Source: Clostridia bacterium (GTDB lineage Bacteria; Bacillota; Clostridia; Christensenellales; CAG-138). Taken from it: a stretch of 53,729 nucleotides of DNA. Below the pieces are notes generated by a model that was not told the origin of the DNA, searched no databases, and saw nothing but the letters and a program-made list of their open reading frames with translations. Of the stretch, positions 8,351 through 15,421 are shown in pieces; position 1 is the stretch's first letter, and each line of letters begins with the position of its first letter. Position numbers and translations under genes: made by a program. Where the stretch lies: positions 1 through 53,729 of the forward strand of contig JAGACA010000015.1 in NCBI GenBank assembly GCA_017614315.1, written 5' to 3'.

Positions 8351-8386
8351 CAAACCCCGGCACGGTTGAATCCGTACCGGGGTTTG
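8351..8386 (+). terminator. Hairpin after sigG
   Basis: 15-base arms (CAAACCCCGGCACGG / CCGTACCGGGGTTTG) with one C-A mismatch and a 6-base loop TTGAAT. The T-run is weak (GTTTGTG), so it may be leaky. The loop is also the -35 box of the next promoter. Confidence 0.6.
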
Positions 8387-8395
8387 TGATATAAT
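8366..8395 (+). promoter_or_regulatory. Sigma-A promoter for the flavoprotein gene
   Basis: -35 TTGAAT (8366-8371), 18-base spacer, -10 TATAAT (8390-8395), about 45 bases before the start codon at 8440. The -35 sits in the loop of the preceding hairpin. Confidence 0.7.
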
Positions 8396-8439
8396 GAATC
8401 GTTACAGGACAAAAAGTTCTGCCCGAGGAGGGTCTTACA

Positions 8440-9813
8440 ATGAGGAAATTCGACGTCATAATCGTCGGCGCGGGTCCCGGAGGCATATTCACAGCTTACG
8501 AGTTAGCAAAGCTCGCGCCGGAGCTCAACGTCGCCGTTTTCGAGGCGGGCAATCCCCTTGAAAAGCGCAAATGCCCCATCGACGGGGTCAAGGTGCGTTC
8601 ATGCATACACTGCCCCACCTGCGCCGTTATGAACGGCTTTGGCGGAGCGGGCGCTTTCAGCGACGGCAAATACAACATCACGAACGAGTTCGGCGGGAAC
8701 CTGCACGAGTTCATCGGCAGGGAGCACGCGACTGAGCTCATGTACTACGTCGATTCGATCAATATGTCCCTGGGCGGCGAGGGCACGAAGCTTTATTCGA
8801 CCGCGAACACCGACATAAAGAAGCTCTGCATGCAGAACAAGCTGCACCTTCTCGAAGCTTCGGTCAGGCACCTCGGCACGGACAAAAACTACGTCGTGCT
8901 CGAAAACCTTTTCGAGATACTGAAGGACAAAGTCGAGTTCTTCTTCAAGACGCCCGTCCGGAATGTGGAAACGGCCGATGGCGGGTTTGTCGTGAACACC
9001 GAAAACGAAAGCTTTTTCTGCAAAAAATGCGTCATCTCCGTCGGCCGCAGCGGTTCCAAGTGGATGGAATCCATTTGCCGCGAGCTGGACATAAAGACCA
9101 ATTCCAACCGCGTCGACCTCGGCGTGAGGCTCGAGATGCCCGCGGAGATATTCTCACACCTGACCGACGAATTATACGAATCGAAGATCGTCTACCGTAC
9201 GGAAAAATACGGCGATCTCGTCCGCACCTTCTGCATGAACCCGCACGGCGTGGTGGTAAACGAGAATACCAACGGCATAATCACGGTCAACGGGCACAGC
9301 TATGAGGATCCCGCGCTCCACACTGCGAACACCAATTTCGCGCTGCTCGTTTCGAAGCATTTCACCGAGCCGTTCAACGACTCGACGGCGTACGCGGAAA
9401 ACATCGCGAAGCTTTCAAACATGCTTGGCGGCGGGGTCATGCTGCAGAAGTTCGGCGATCTCATATCGGGACGCCGCTCAACCGCGAAGCGCATAAACGA
9501 ATGCTTCACCGTCCCGACGCTTTCGGCGACGCCCGGCGATCTTTCGCTGGTGATACCGAAGCGCATACTCGACGGCATAATCGAGATGATCTACGCCCTT
9601 GACAAGATCGCTCCGGGCACCGCGAGCGACGATACGCTGCTTTACGGCGTCGAGGTCAAGTTCTATAACATGCAGGTCGACATCGACGGCAACCTCGAGA
9701 CGAAGCACAAAGGTCTGTACGTGATCGGCGACGGCTCTGGCGTCACCCACTCCCTCTCTCATGCCTCCGCGAGCGGCGTTTTTGTCGCGAGGAGGATCGC
9801 GGAAGCGGAATAG
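8440..9813 (+). CDS. FAD-dependent dehydrogenase-like protein (COG2509 family)
   Basis: 457 aa cytoplasmic flavoprotein. The N-terminal FDVIIVGAGPGGIFTAYELAK is a GxGxxG FAD-binding motif, with the acidic end of the second strand at VAVFEAG. A cysteine motif (CIHCPTCAVMNGFGGAGAFSDGKYN) follows at about residues 52-77, typical of the COG2509 uncharacterised dehydrogenases. The C-terminal LYVIGDGSGVTHSLSHASASGVFVARRI is the last FAD-binding motif. Has its own promoter and a GAGGAGGG ribosome site. Substrate unknown. Confidence 0.88.
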   Translation: MRKFDVIIVGAGPGGIFTAYELAKLAPELNVAVFEAGNPLEKRKCPIDGVKVRSCIHCPTCAVMNGFGGAGAFSDGKYNITNEFGGNLHEFIGREHATELMYYVDSINMSLGGEGTKLYSTANTDIKKLCMQNKLHLLEASVRHLGTDKNYVVLENLFEILKDKVEFFFKTPVRNVETADGGFVVNTENESFFCKKCVISVGRSGSKWMESICRELDIKTNSNRVDLGVRLEMPAEIFSHLTDELYESKIVYRTEKYGDLVRTFCMNPHGVVVNENTNGIITVNGHSYEDPALHTANTNFALLVSKHFTEPFNDSTAYAENIAKLSNMLGGGVMLQKFGDLISGRRSTAKRINECFTVPTLSATPGDLSLVIPKRILDGIIEMIYALDKIAPGTASDDTLLYGVEVKFYNMQVDIDGNLETKHKGLYVIGDGSGVTHSLSHASASGVFVARRIAEAE

Positions 9814-9880
9814 GATCAATACGAAAAAGCTCCGATCACACCGGGATACGCTGAAGGAAACAACCGAGTATTCTTCTTCA

Positions 9881-9930
9881 AGAGAACAACGTTAAAACAG
9901 CAAAAAGAGAACAACGTTAAAACAGCAAAA
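9881..9930. repeat. Exact tandem duplication of a 25-bp unit
   Basis: Two head-to-tail copies (9881-9905 and 9906-9930) that begin AGAGAACAACGTTAAAACAG and end CAAAA. No third copy follows; the sequence then enters the hairpin at 9929. Confidence 0.95.
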
Positions 9931-9968
9931 CACGGAGCAACGGCGCTGAGCCGCTGTTCCGTGTTTGT
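9929..9968 (+). terminator. Terminator for the flavoprotein gene
   Basis: Outer stem AACACGGA / TCCGTGTT (9929-9936 and 9958-9965) and inner stem CGGC / GCCG (9941-9944 and 9950-9953), followed by TGTTT. Its outer arms end in A-rich/T-rich sequence, so it may also act in the other direction. Confidence 0.65.
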
Positions 9969-10058
9969 TTATACACTTGCCGCGGAAATGTCTCGCAGGA
10001 GCAGCCTTACCCTCTCGGCTTACGCGTTGCGCATGACCCGCTGCGGTTCGCTAAGCTC

Positions 10059-10102
10059 GCAGGGGACTTCCTGATCAGGAAGTCCCCTGCCGGAGCTTTT
10101 TT
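10059..10102 (+). terminator. Perfect 32-base palindrome with downstream T-run
   Basis: 16-bp arms GCAGGGGACTTCCTGA / TCAGGAAGTCCCCTGC (10059-10090), then CGGAGC and TTTTTT at 10097-10102. The T-run is on the plus strand, although the adjacent DUF1846 gene ends toward it on the minus strand. It could end an unrecognised plus-strand RNA or be a fold near the mRNA end. Confidence 0.6.
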
Positions 10103-10112
10103 ATGCTTTTTA

Positions 10113-11594
10113 TCACATATACATCCTGTTGCCGCTTCTTATGGGCTCCATGGTGAGGTTGATCCCGAGCCTGCGGTAGACGGAGATGTCCGCGCGGGTG
10201 AGCATCACGGAGGAATGCGCCTCGCAGCCCTTGAGCTTCGGAAGCTGCTTTACCGCGAGATCCGCCGTGGGGTTTGTCGCCGCGCAGATCGACAGCGCGT
10301 AGAGGAGCTCGTCCGAATGGAGGAGCGGGTTTTCGCTGCCGAAATGCTCGGTCTTGAGCTTTCTGATCGGCTCGAGGATAATGGGCGCGATAAGGTCGAT
10401 CTCGGGATTGATGCCTGCGAGCGCCTTCAATGCGTTTATGAGAGCGCCTGCGGACGGGCCGACGAGCGAGCCTGTCTTGCCGGTGATGAGCCTGCCGTCC
10501 GGAAGCTCTATCGCCATGGCGGCCTTGCCGGTCTCCTCCGCCTTGCCTACCGCGGCGGCGACCACGGGTCTGTCGCTCTGGGTGAGCCCGGCGCGGGACA
10601 TTATGAACTCGGCCTTATAGACCTGTTCCTTGTCGATCCTGCCGCGCTTAGCCTCGCAGGCGGCCTGATAATAGCGCCTTATTATCTCCTGCTCCGCGGC
10701 GTGCTTGACCGCATCCTCGTCGGTGATGCAGTAGCCGATCATGTTTACGCCCATGTCCGTCGGGGATTTATAGGGCGACTGACCGTAGATGTGGGTGAAT
10801 ATAGTGTTGAGTACGGGAAAGGATTCGACGTCGCGGTTGTAGTTGACCGTGGAAACGCCGTAAGCCTCGAGATGGAACGGATCGATCATGTTCATGTCGT
10901 CGAGATCGATCGTCGCCGCCTCGTAAGCGAGATTGACGGGATGATTGAGCGGAAGGTTCCACACCGGGAAGGTCTCGAACTTGGCGTAGCCCGCGCGGAC
11001 GCCGCGGCGGAATTCCTGATATATCTGGGAGAGGCAGACCGCGAGCTTTCCGGAGCCGGGACCCGGAGCGGTCACGACTACGAGGGGATGCGTGGTCTCG
11101 ATAAAGTCGTTCTTGCCGAAGCCTTCGTCCGAAACGATGAATTTGGGATTCTTGGGGTAGCCCTCGATGGGATAATGGCGGTAGACGCGCATGCCGAGAC
11201 GCTCGAGATTTTCGGCGAATTTGTCGACCGCCGGCTGGTTTTCGCGGTATCTCGTGATCACGACGCCCGATACATAAAAGCCGCGCGACGTGAACGCGTC
11301 GATCAGCCTGAGCACTTCGCGGTCGTAGGCGATGTCGATATCGTTCCTGATCTTGTTCCTTTCGATATCGCCGGCGTGGATGGCGAGGATTATCTCCGCG
11401 CTGTCCTTGAGCTCTCGAAGCATGTTTATCTTCGTGTCTGGAAGGAACCCGGGCACTACCCTCGACGCATGGTAGTCGTCGAACAGCTTGCCGCCGAATT
11501 CCAGATAGAGCTTGTCGCCGAATTTTTCGATCCTCTGGAGGATCTTTTGAGACTGCATCTGTATGTATTTATCGTTGTCAAAGCCGATCCTCAT
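10113..11594 (-). CDS. DUF1846 family protein (COG4868)
   Basis: 493 aa, the usual length of this Firmicutes family of unknown biochemical role. The N-terminus IGFDNDKYIQMQSQKILQRI and LYLEFGGKLFDDYHASRVVPGF are strongly conserved family signatures, followed by VVVTAPGPGSGKLAVCLSQIYQEF, a P-loop-like GPGSGK around residues 178-183. It is likely a soluble cytoplasmic protein. Monocistronic, with a consensus promoter at 11651-11679. Confidence 0.9.
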   Translation of the reverse strand: MRIGFDNDKYIQMQSQKILQRIEKFGDKLYLEFGGKLFDDYHASRVVPGFLPDTKINMLRELKDSAEIILAIHAGDIERNKIRNDIDIAYDREVLRLIDAFTSRGFYVSGVVITRYRENQPAVDKFAENLERLGMRVYRHYPIEGYPKNPKFIVSDEGFGKNDFIETTHPLVVVTAPGPGSGKLAVCLSQIYQEFRRGVRAGYAKFETFPVWNLPLNHPVNLAYEAATIDLDDMNMIDPFHLEAYGVSTVNYNRDVESFPVLNTIFTHIYGQSPYKSPTDMGVNMIGYCITDEDAVKHAAEQEIIRRYYQAACEAKRGRIDKEQVYKAEFIMSRAGLTQSDRPVVAAAVGKAEETGKAAMAIELPDGRLITGKTGSLVGPSAGALINALKALAGINPEIDLIAPIILEPIRKLKTEHFGSENPLLHSDELLYALSICAATNPTADLAVKQLPKLKGCEAHSSVMLTRADISVYRRLGINLTMEPIRSGNRMYM

Positions 11595-11650
11595 AATATG
11601 CGGTACCCCTTTTTCGAATCGTCAAAATAGCTCATAACACAACATATTGT

Positions 11651-11679
11651 ATTATACCCCCATCGTGATACCCCGTCAA
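11651..11679 (-). promoter_or_regulatory. Sigma-A promoter for the DUF1846 gene
   Basis: On the minus strand: -35 TTGACG (11679-11674), 17-base spacer, -10 TATAAT (11656-11651). It is separated by about 70 bases from the divergent promoter of the signalling operon. Confidence 0.85.
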
Positions 11680-11729
11680 GAGTATTTTTGCACTATCCGG
11701 CAGTTCTCCCCCGTTATCGCATAACCTGT

Positions 11730-11760
11730 GTTTCCTGTCCGTTTCCTATTGACAGGAAAC
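11730..11760. promoter_or_regulatory. Candidate operator: 10-bp inverted repeat with tandem half-sites
   Basis: GTTTCCTGTC (11730-11739) and GACAGGAAAC (11751-11760) are exact inverted repeats with an 11-base centre. GTTTCCT occurs again at 11741-11747, one helical turn (11 bp) after the first. The right arm covers the last four bases of the -35 box. The shape fits a regulator-binding site; which protein binds is unknown. Confidence 0.6.
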
Positions 11761-11777
11761 CGCAAAAGTTGTATATT
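11749..11777 (+). promoter_or_regulatory. Sigma-A promoter of the phosphorelay operon
   Basis: -35 TTGACA (11749-11754), 17-base spacer, -10 TATATT (11772-11777). It drives the four genes from 11825 to 18754. The -35 overlaps a perfect inverted repeat. Confidence 0.85.
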
Positions 11778-11824
11778 ATAATTTGTATGATCGCAGATCG
11801 ACAGCTCATCCGGAGGACATAAAA

Positions 11825-13294
11825 ATGCCTTTCGTCATCTATTCACTGGTCTATCTAGGAAGCCTTCTGATGGTCTTCAATATCATCGGCTTCATCAGGT
11901 TCGCCCGATACGTTTCGAGGCTCAACACCGCGTTCGGGAACAAGGCCATACTCCGTATCCCAATAGTGCTTCTCGTTTTGTTCCTTCTGGGATATCTCGC
12001 TGTAGGCATATTCGGCAAGCCCGACATAATCATGTCCGGGATACTCTTCGGCGGAAGCGTATTCGTTTTCGTCATGTATCTTCTGCTTTTCAGGATCACC
12101 CGCCGTATCGTCGAGAGCGAGAAGATCGAGTCGCAGCTCAAAGCCGCGGAGGAATCGAATCGCGTTAAGACGAGCTTCCTTTCCAGCGTCAGCCATGAGA
12201 TGCGCACCCCGATGAACATAATAATCGGGCTCGATACCGTCGCGCTCGGCGATCCCGACGTTCCCCCGAAAACGCGGGAGAAGCTTGAAAAGATCGGCCT
12301 CAGCGCGAAGCATTTGATGGGGCTGATAAACAACATACTCGATATCAACAGGATAGAATCCGGCGAGCTCGAGCCAAAGCGCGAGGTCTTCCCGATGAAG
12401 TCCGCCATCGACCAGGTGAGCGCGATATTCGGCACACTTTGCGAAGAAAAGGGGCTCGGGTTCCGCGTCGTGGGCGCGGAGAACGTCGACAGGGCATTTA
12501 CGGGCGACGAGATGCTGATCAAGCAGGTGCTGATCTCCATGCTGGACAATGCCGTGAAGTACACAGACGCTCCCGGCTCGGTCAAGCTGGTCATCGGCGC
12601 AGATCCGACCGATGACGGCAAGACCGCGGTCACGTTCCGCGTGATGGATACCGGCGTCGGCATAGACAAGAGCTTCCTCCCCCATGTGTTCGAAGTGTTC
12701 ACGCAGGAGAATCAGAGCTCCACTACCCGCCACGGCGGAAGCGGCCTCGGCATGGCGATGGCGAAGAGGATCGTCGGGCTGATGGGCGGCGAGGTCTCGG
12801 TCGAGAGCGAAAAGAACGTCGGCACGACCTTCTCGTTCACGGTGCCGCTTGAGGAAGCGTCCGAGGACGCCGCGCCGTCGGCTACCGATGGCGGCGTCGA
12901 TTCGCTCGCCGGCCGCAGGATACTGATCGTCGAGGATATCCCCGACAACGCGGAGATCGTAGCCGATCTTTTAGAGCTCGAGGATGCGCTGTCCGAGCAC
13001 GCCGAAAACGGCCGCGTTGCGGTCGACATGTTCTCGGCTTCCGAGCCCGGATATTACGACGCGATACTGATGGATCTCAGAATGCCGGTCATGGACGGGC
13101 TTACGGCGACCCGCGCTATAAGGGAGCTCGACCGCGAGGACGCAAAGAAAATACCCATAATCGCCCTCACCGCCAACGCCTTTGCGAGCGACATCGGACA
13201 GGCGCTCACGGCGGGAATGAACGCGCATCTTTCGAAGCCCGCAGACTCGGAGCTCCTGTATTCCACTTTGAAGACATATATCGGCAGAGCGTGA
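11825..13294 (+). CDS. Membrane hybrid histidine kinase (HisKA-HATPase-REC)
   Basis: 489 aa. Three transmembrane helices (about 3-25, 44-62, 70-92) with only short loops outside, so no large sensory domain; then HisKA with SVSHEMRTPMN (phospho-accepting His124), HATPase (N box around LDNAVKYTD, G boxes VMDTGVGID and HGGSGLGMAMAKRIVG) and a C-terminal receiver with acceptor Asp417 in DAILMDLRMPVMDG and the conserved Lys in LSKPAD. Start ATG at 11825 has GGAGGAC upstream. Its kinase core is a close relative of that in the permease fusion at 15422 (shared ..RTPMNxIIGLD..LEKIGxSAKHLxGLINxILD). It opens the operon; a phosphate from its receiver would pass to the HPt protein. Confidence 0.92.
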   Translation: MPFVIYSLVYLGSLLMVFNIIGFIRFARYVSRLNTAFGNKAILRIPIVLLVLFLLGYLAVGIFGKPDIIMSGILFGGSVFVFVMYLLLFRITRRIVESEKIESQLKAAEESNRVKTSFLSSVSHEMRTPMNIIIGLDTVALGDPDVPPKTREKLEKIGLSAKHLMGLINNILDINRIESGELEPKREVFPMKSAIDQVSAIFGTLCEEKGLGFRVVGAENVDRAFTGDEMLIKQVLISMLDNAVKYTDAPGSVKLVIGADPTDDGKTAVTFRVMDTGVGIDKSFLPHVFEVFTQENQSSTTRHGGSGLGMAMAKRIVGLMGGEVSVESEKNVGTTFSFTVPLEEASEDAAPSATDGGVDSLAGRRILIVEDIPDNAEIVADLLELEDALSEHAENGRVAVDMFSASEPGYYDAILMDLRMPVMDGLTATRAIRELDREDAKKIPIIALTANAFASDIGQALTAGMNAHLSKPADSELLYSTLKTYIGRA

Positions 13295-13316
13295 CCGTTA
13301 AGGAGAATATCGGAAT

Positions 13317-15014
13317 ATGATACAGTCCAAACAGATACAGAGAGTCCACCGAATACTCGTCGTCGACGATCAGGAGATCAACCGCGACGCGCTGGGCGTC
13401 ATACTGGAGGATCAGTATGAGGTCGAGTACACGGAGAACGGCAAAGAGGCGCTCGAAATGATCCGCAACAGCGGATACGATTTCTCGCTCGTGATGCTCG
13501 ATCTCATTATGCCGGTAATGAACGGGTTCGAGGTGCTCGAAGCCATGCGCGGGGACGAGCGCATGAAGAACATACCCGTCATCGTCCTGACCGCCGAAAA
13601 GAGCGCGGAGCTCGAGGCCTTGAAGCTCGGCGCCGCAGACTTTATTACGAAGCCGTTCGACATGCACGAGGTCATACTCGCCCGCGTCGGACGCATGATA
13701 GAGCTGAGCGAGGGCAAGAACCTCATCTCCGCCGCCGAGCACGACAGGATCTCGCTCCTTTACAGCCGTAACTTCTTCTTTGAGTACGCGAACCGTCTGT
13801 TCACCTATCACCCCGATCTTCATCTCGACGCCGCCGTGCTGAACATCGAGCATTTCCATTCGATAAACGACCTTAACGGCAGGGAGTTCGGAAATAAGGT
13901 GCTGCGCGCTCTCGGCGACGCCATACGCGCGTTCCTTTCCGAGACCGACGGCATCGCCTGCCGCTATGAGGCGGATAATTTCAATATCTACTTCACGCAC
14001 CGCGCCGATTATTCGGAGCTTCTGGATCGTTTCCAGACGAAGATGAACGGCTTCTCGAAAAACGTGGATATACACCTTCGCATGGGCGTCATGCCTTGGC
14101 AGAAGGACATGGATCCTCTGACCATGTTCGACCGCGCGCGCACCGCATGCAACATGGTCCGCGGCGATTTCAAAAGGCCGCTCATGATCTATGACGACGA
14201 GATGCACAAGCGCGACCTGTTCAATCAAAGGCTGATAAACGACCTGCGTGCGGCGGTCGACGACAGGCAGCTGACGGTCTATTTCCAGCCGAAATACAAC
14301 ATACAGTGCGACCCGCCCGTGCTTTCGAGCGCAGAGGCTCTTATCAGGTGGAAGCATCCCGATCTCGGCATGATCTCCCCCGGCAGCTTCATTCCGCTTT
14401 TCGAGGAGAAGGGGCTTATAAGCATAGTCGACGAGTTCGTATGGCACGAGGCCGCCGGCAAGATCGCCGAGTGGCGCGGCAAGTACGGGGTAACGGTGCC
14501 CGTTTCCGTCAACCTTTCCCGCGCGGACGTGTTCGACGTATCGCTGGTCGACACCATGAAAAAGCTGACCGAGGAGAACGGCTTGGGCTCCAAGGATCTG
14601 AAGCTCGAGGTGACGGAATCCGCCTATTCCGACAACGCGAAACAGCAGCTCGAGGTCATCGCGAGCCTGCGCGAAAACGGCTTCGAGATCGAGATGGACG
14701 ACTTCGGCTCGGGATATTCGTCCCTGAACACGCTTTCCGCTATGCCCGTCGACGTATTGAAGATCGACATGAAGTTCATCCGCAATATCGAAACGAGCGA
14801 AACGGATCTCCAGTTAGTGAGACTGGTGCTCGACCTGTCCCGATACCTGAAGGTCAAGGTCGTGGCCGAGGGCGTCGAGACGGAAGGCCAGCTCAAGCTC
14901 TTGAAGGACGCCGGCTGCGACATAGTGCAGGGCTACTATTTCTCGCGGCCTCTCCCCGCGGACGAGTTCGAGAAACTGATCGAACGCGAAAAAAACGACG
15001 AAAGGATCCAATGA
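13317..15014 (+). CDS. Response regulator with receiver, degenerate GGDEF and EAL domains
   Basis: 565 aa, probable output of the phosphorelay. Receiver about residues 11-130 (acceptor Asp62 in VMLDLIMPVMNG, Lys in ITKPFD). Residues about 150-300 are GGDEF-like, but the signature is replaced by YEADNF near 216-221, so no cyclase activity is expected. The EAL domain (about 310-560) keeps SAEALIRW (Glu340), [36 protein letters not shown] and QGYYFSRP, as active phosphodiesterases do. It should hydrolyse cyclic-di-GMP under receiver control. Start ATG 22 bases after the kinase. The GGDEF-EAL part is a paralogue of the protein at 20968. Confidence 0.92.
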   Translation: MIQSKQIQRVHRILVVDDQEINRDALGVILEDQYEVEYTENGKEALEMIRNSGYDFSLVMLDLIMPVMNGFEVLEAMRGDERMKNIPVIVLTAEKSAELEALKLGAADFITKPFDMHEVILARVGRMIELSEGKNLISAAEHDRISLLYSRNFFFEYANRLFTYHPDLHLDAAVLNIEHFHSINDLNGREFGNKVLRALGDAIRAFLSETDGIACRYEADNFNIYFTHRADYSELLDRFQTKMNGFSKNVDIHLRMGVMPWQKDMDPLTMFDRARTACNMVRGDFKRPLMIYDDEMHKRDLFNQRLINDLRAAVDDRQLTVYFQPKYNIQCDPPVLSSAEALIRWKHPDLGMISPGSFIPLFEEKGLISIVDEFVWHEAAGKIAEWRGKYGVTVPVSVNLSRADVFDVSLVDTMKKLTEENGLGSKDLKLEVTESAYSDNAKQQLEVIASLRENGFEIEMDDFGSGYSSLNTLSAMPVDVLKIDMKFIRNIETSETDLQLVRLVLDLSRYLKVKVVAEGVETEGQLKLLKDAGCDIVQGYYFSRPLPADEFEKLIEREKNDERIQ

Positions 15015-15015
15015 A

Positions 15016-15387
15016 ATGACGCTTACCGAACTGTATGAAAAGATCGGCGGGAGCTATGACCGCGCGATAAGCGTGCTCCGCATCGAAAAGCTGATCGACA
15101 AGCATATCAGAAAGTTCCCGAAGGGCGGCGTGGTCGACGCGCTCATCGCCGCCGGCGATGACATGGACCCGACTGCGCTTTTCGAGAGCGCGCACGCCAT
15201 GAAGGGCGTATGCGCCAATCTCGGGCTCATCGGCCTTGCCGAGGCCGCTTCGGAGCTTGCCGAGGAATACCGTCCCGGCAACGAAAGAAGGCTTACGGAC
15301 GGCGAAGTTAAGGAAAGGCTCGAAAGGATACGCGGGCTTTACCGCATCGCCTGCGAAGGCATCGGAGAATACGAAAACTCGCTTTAA
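15016..15387 (+). CDS. Stand-alone histidine phosphotransfer (HPt) protein
   Basis: 123 aa. The motif FESAHAMKGVCANLGL places the phospho-accepting His at residue 60 (H-x-x-K-G pattern), within a helical bundle of HPt size. It starts one base after the stop of the REC-EAL gene, so coupled translation is likely. It is the relay piece that can accept phosphate from the receivers of the two hybrid kinases and pass it to Asp62 of the REC-EAL protein. No DNA-binding or catalytic domain. Confidence 0.88.
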   Translation: MTLTELYEKIGGSYDRAISVLRIEKLIDKHIRKFPKGGVVDALIAAGDDMDPTALFESAHAMKGVCANLGLIGLAEAASELAEEYRPGNERRLTDGEVKERLERIRGLYRIACEGIGEYENSL

Positions 15388-15421
15388 TGACGTTTAAGAT
15401 CCGGAGGAAGGATATTCTGTC

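Larger units (their letters stand above)
9814..10112. other. Non-coding spacer with repeats and two hairpins
   Basis: About 300 bases between the flavoprotein and DUF1846 genes. It holds a 25-bp direct repeat, a hairpin at 9929-9965 and a perfect 32-base palindrome at 10059-10090 followed by T-runs. No convincing reading frame. Confidence 0.8.

Noticed and set aside
10215-11630. 471-residue plus-strand open frame
   Set aside because: Antisense to the DUF1846 gene; composition typical of a shadow frame.
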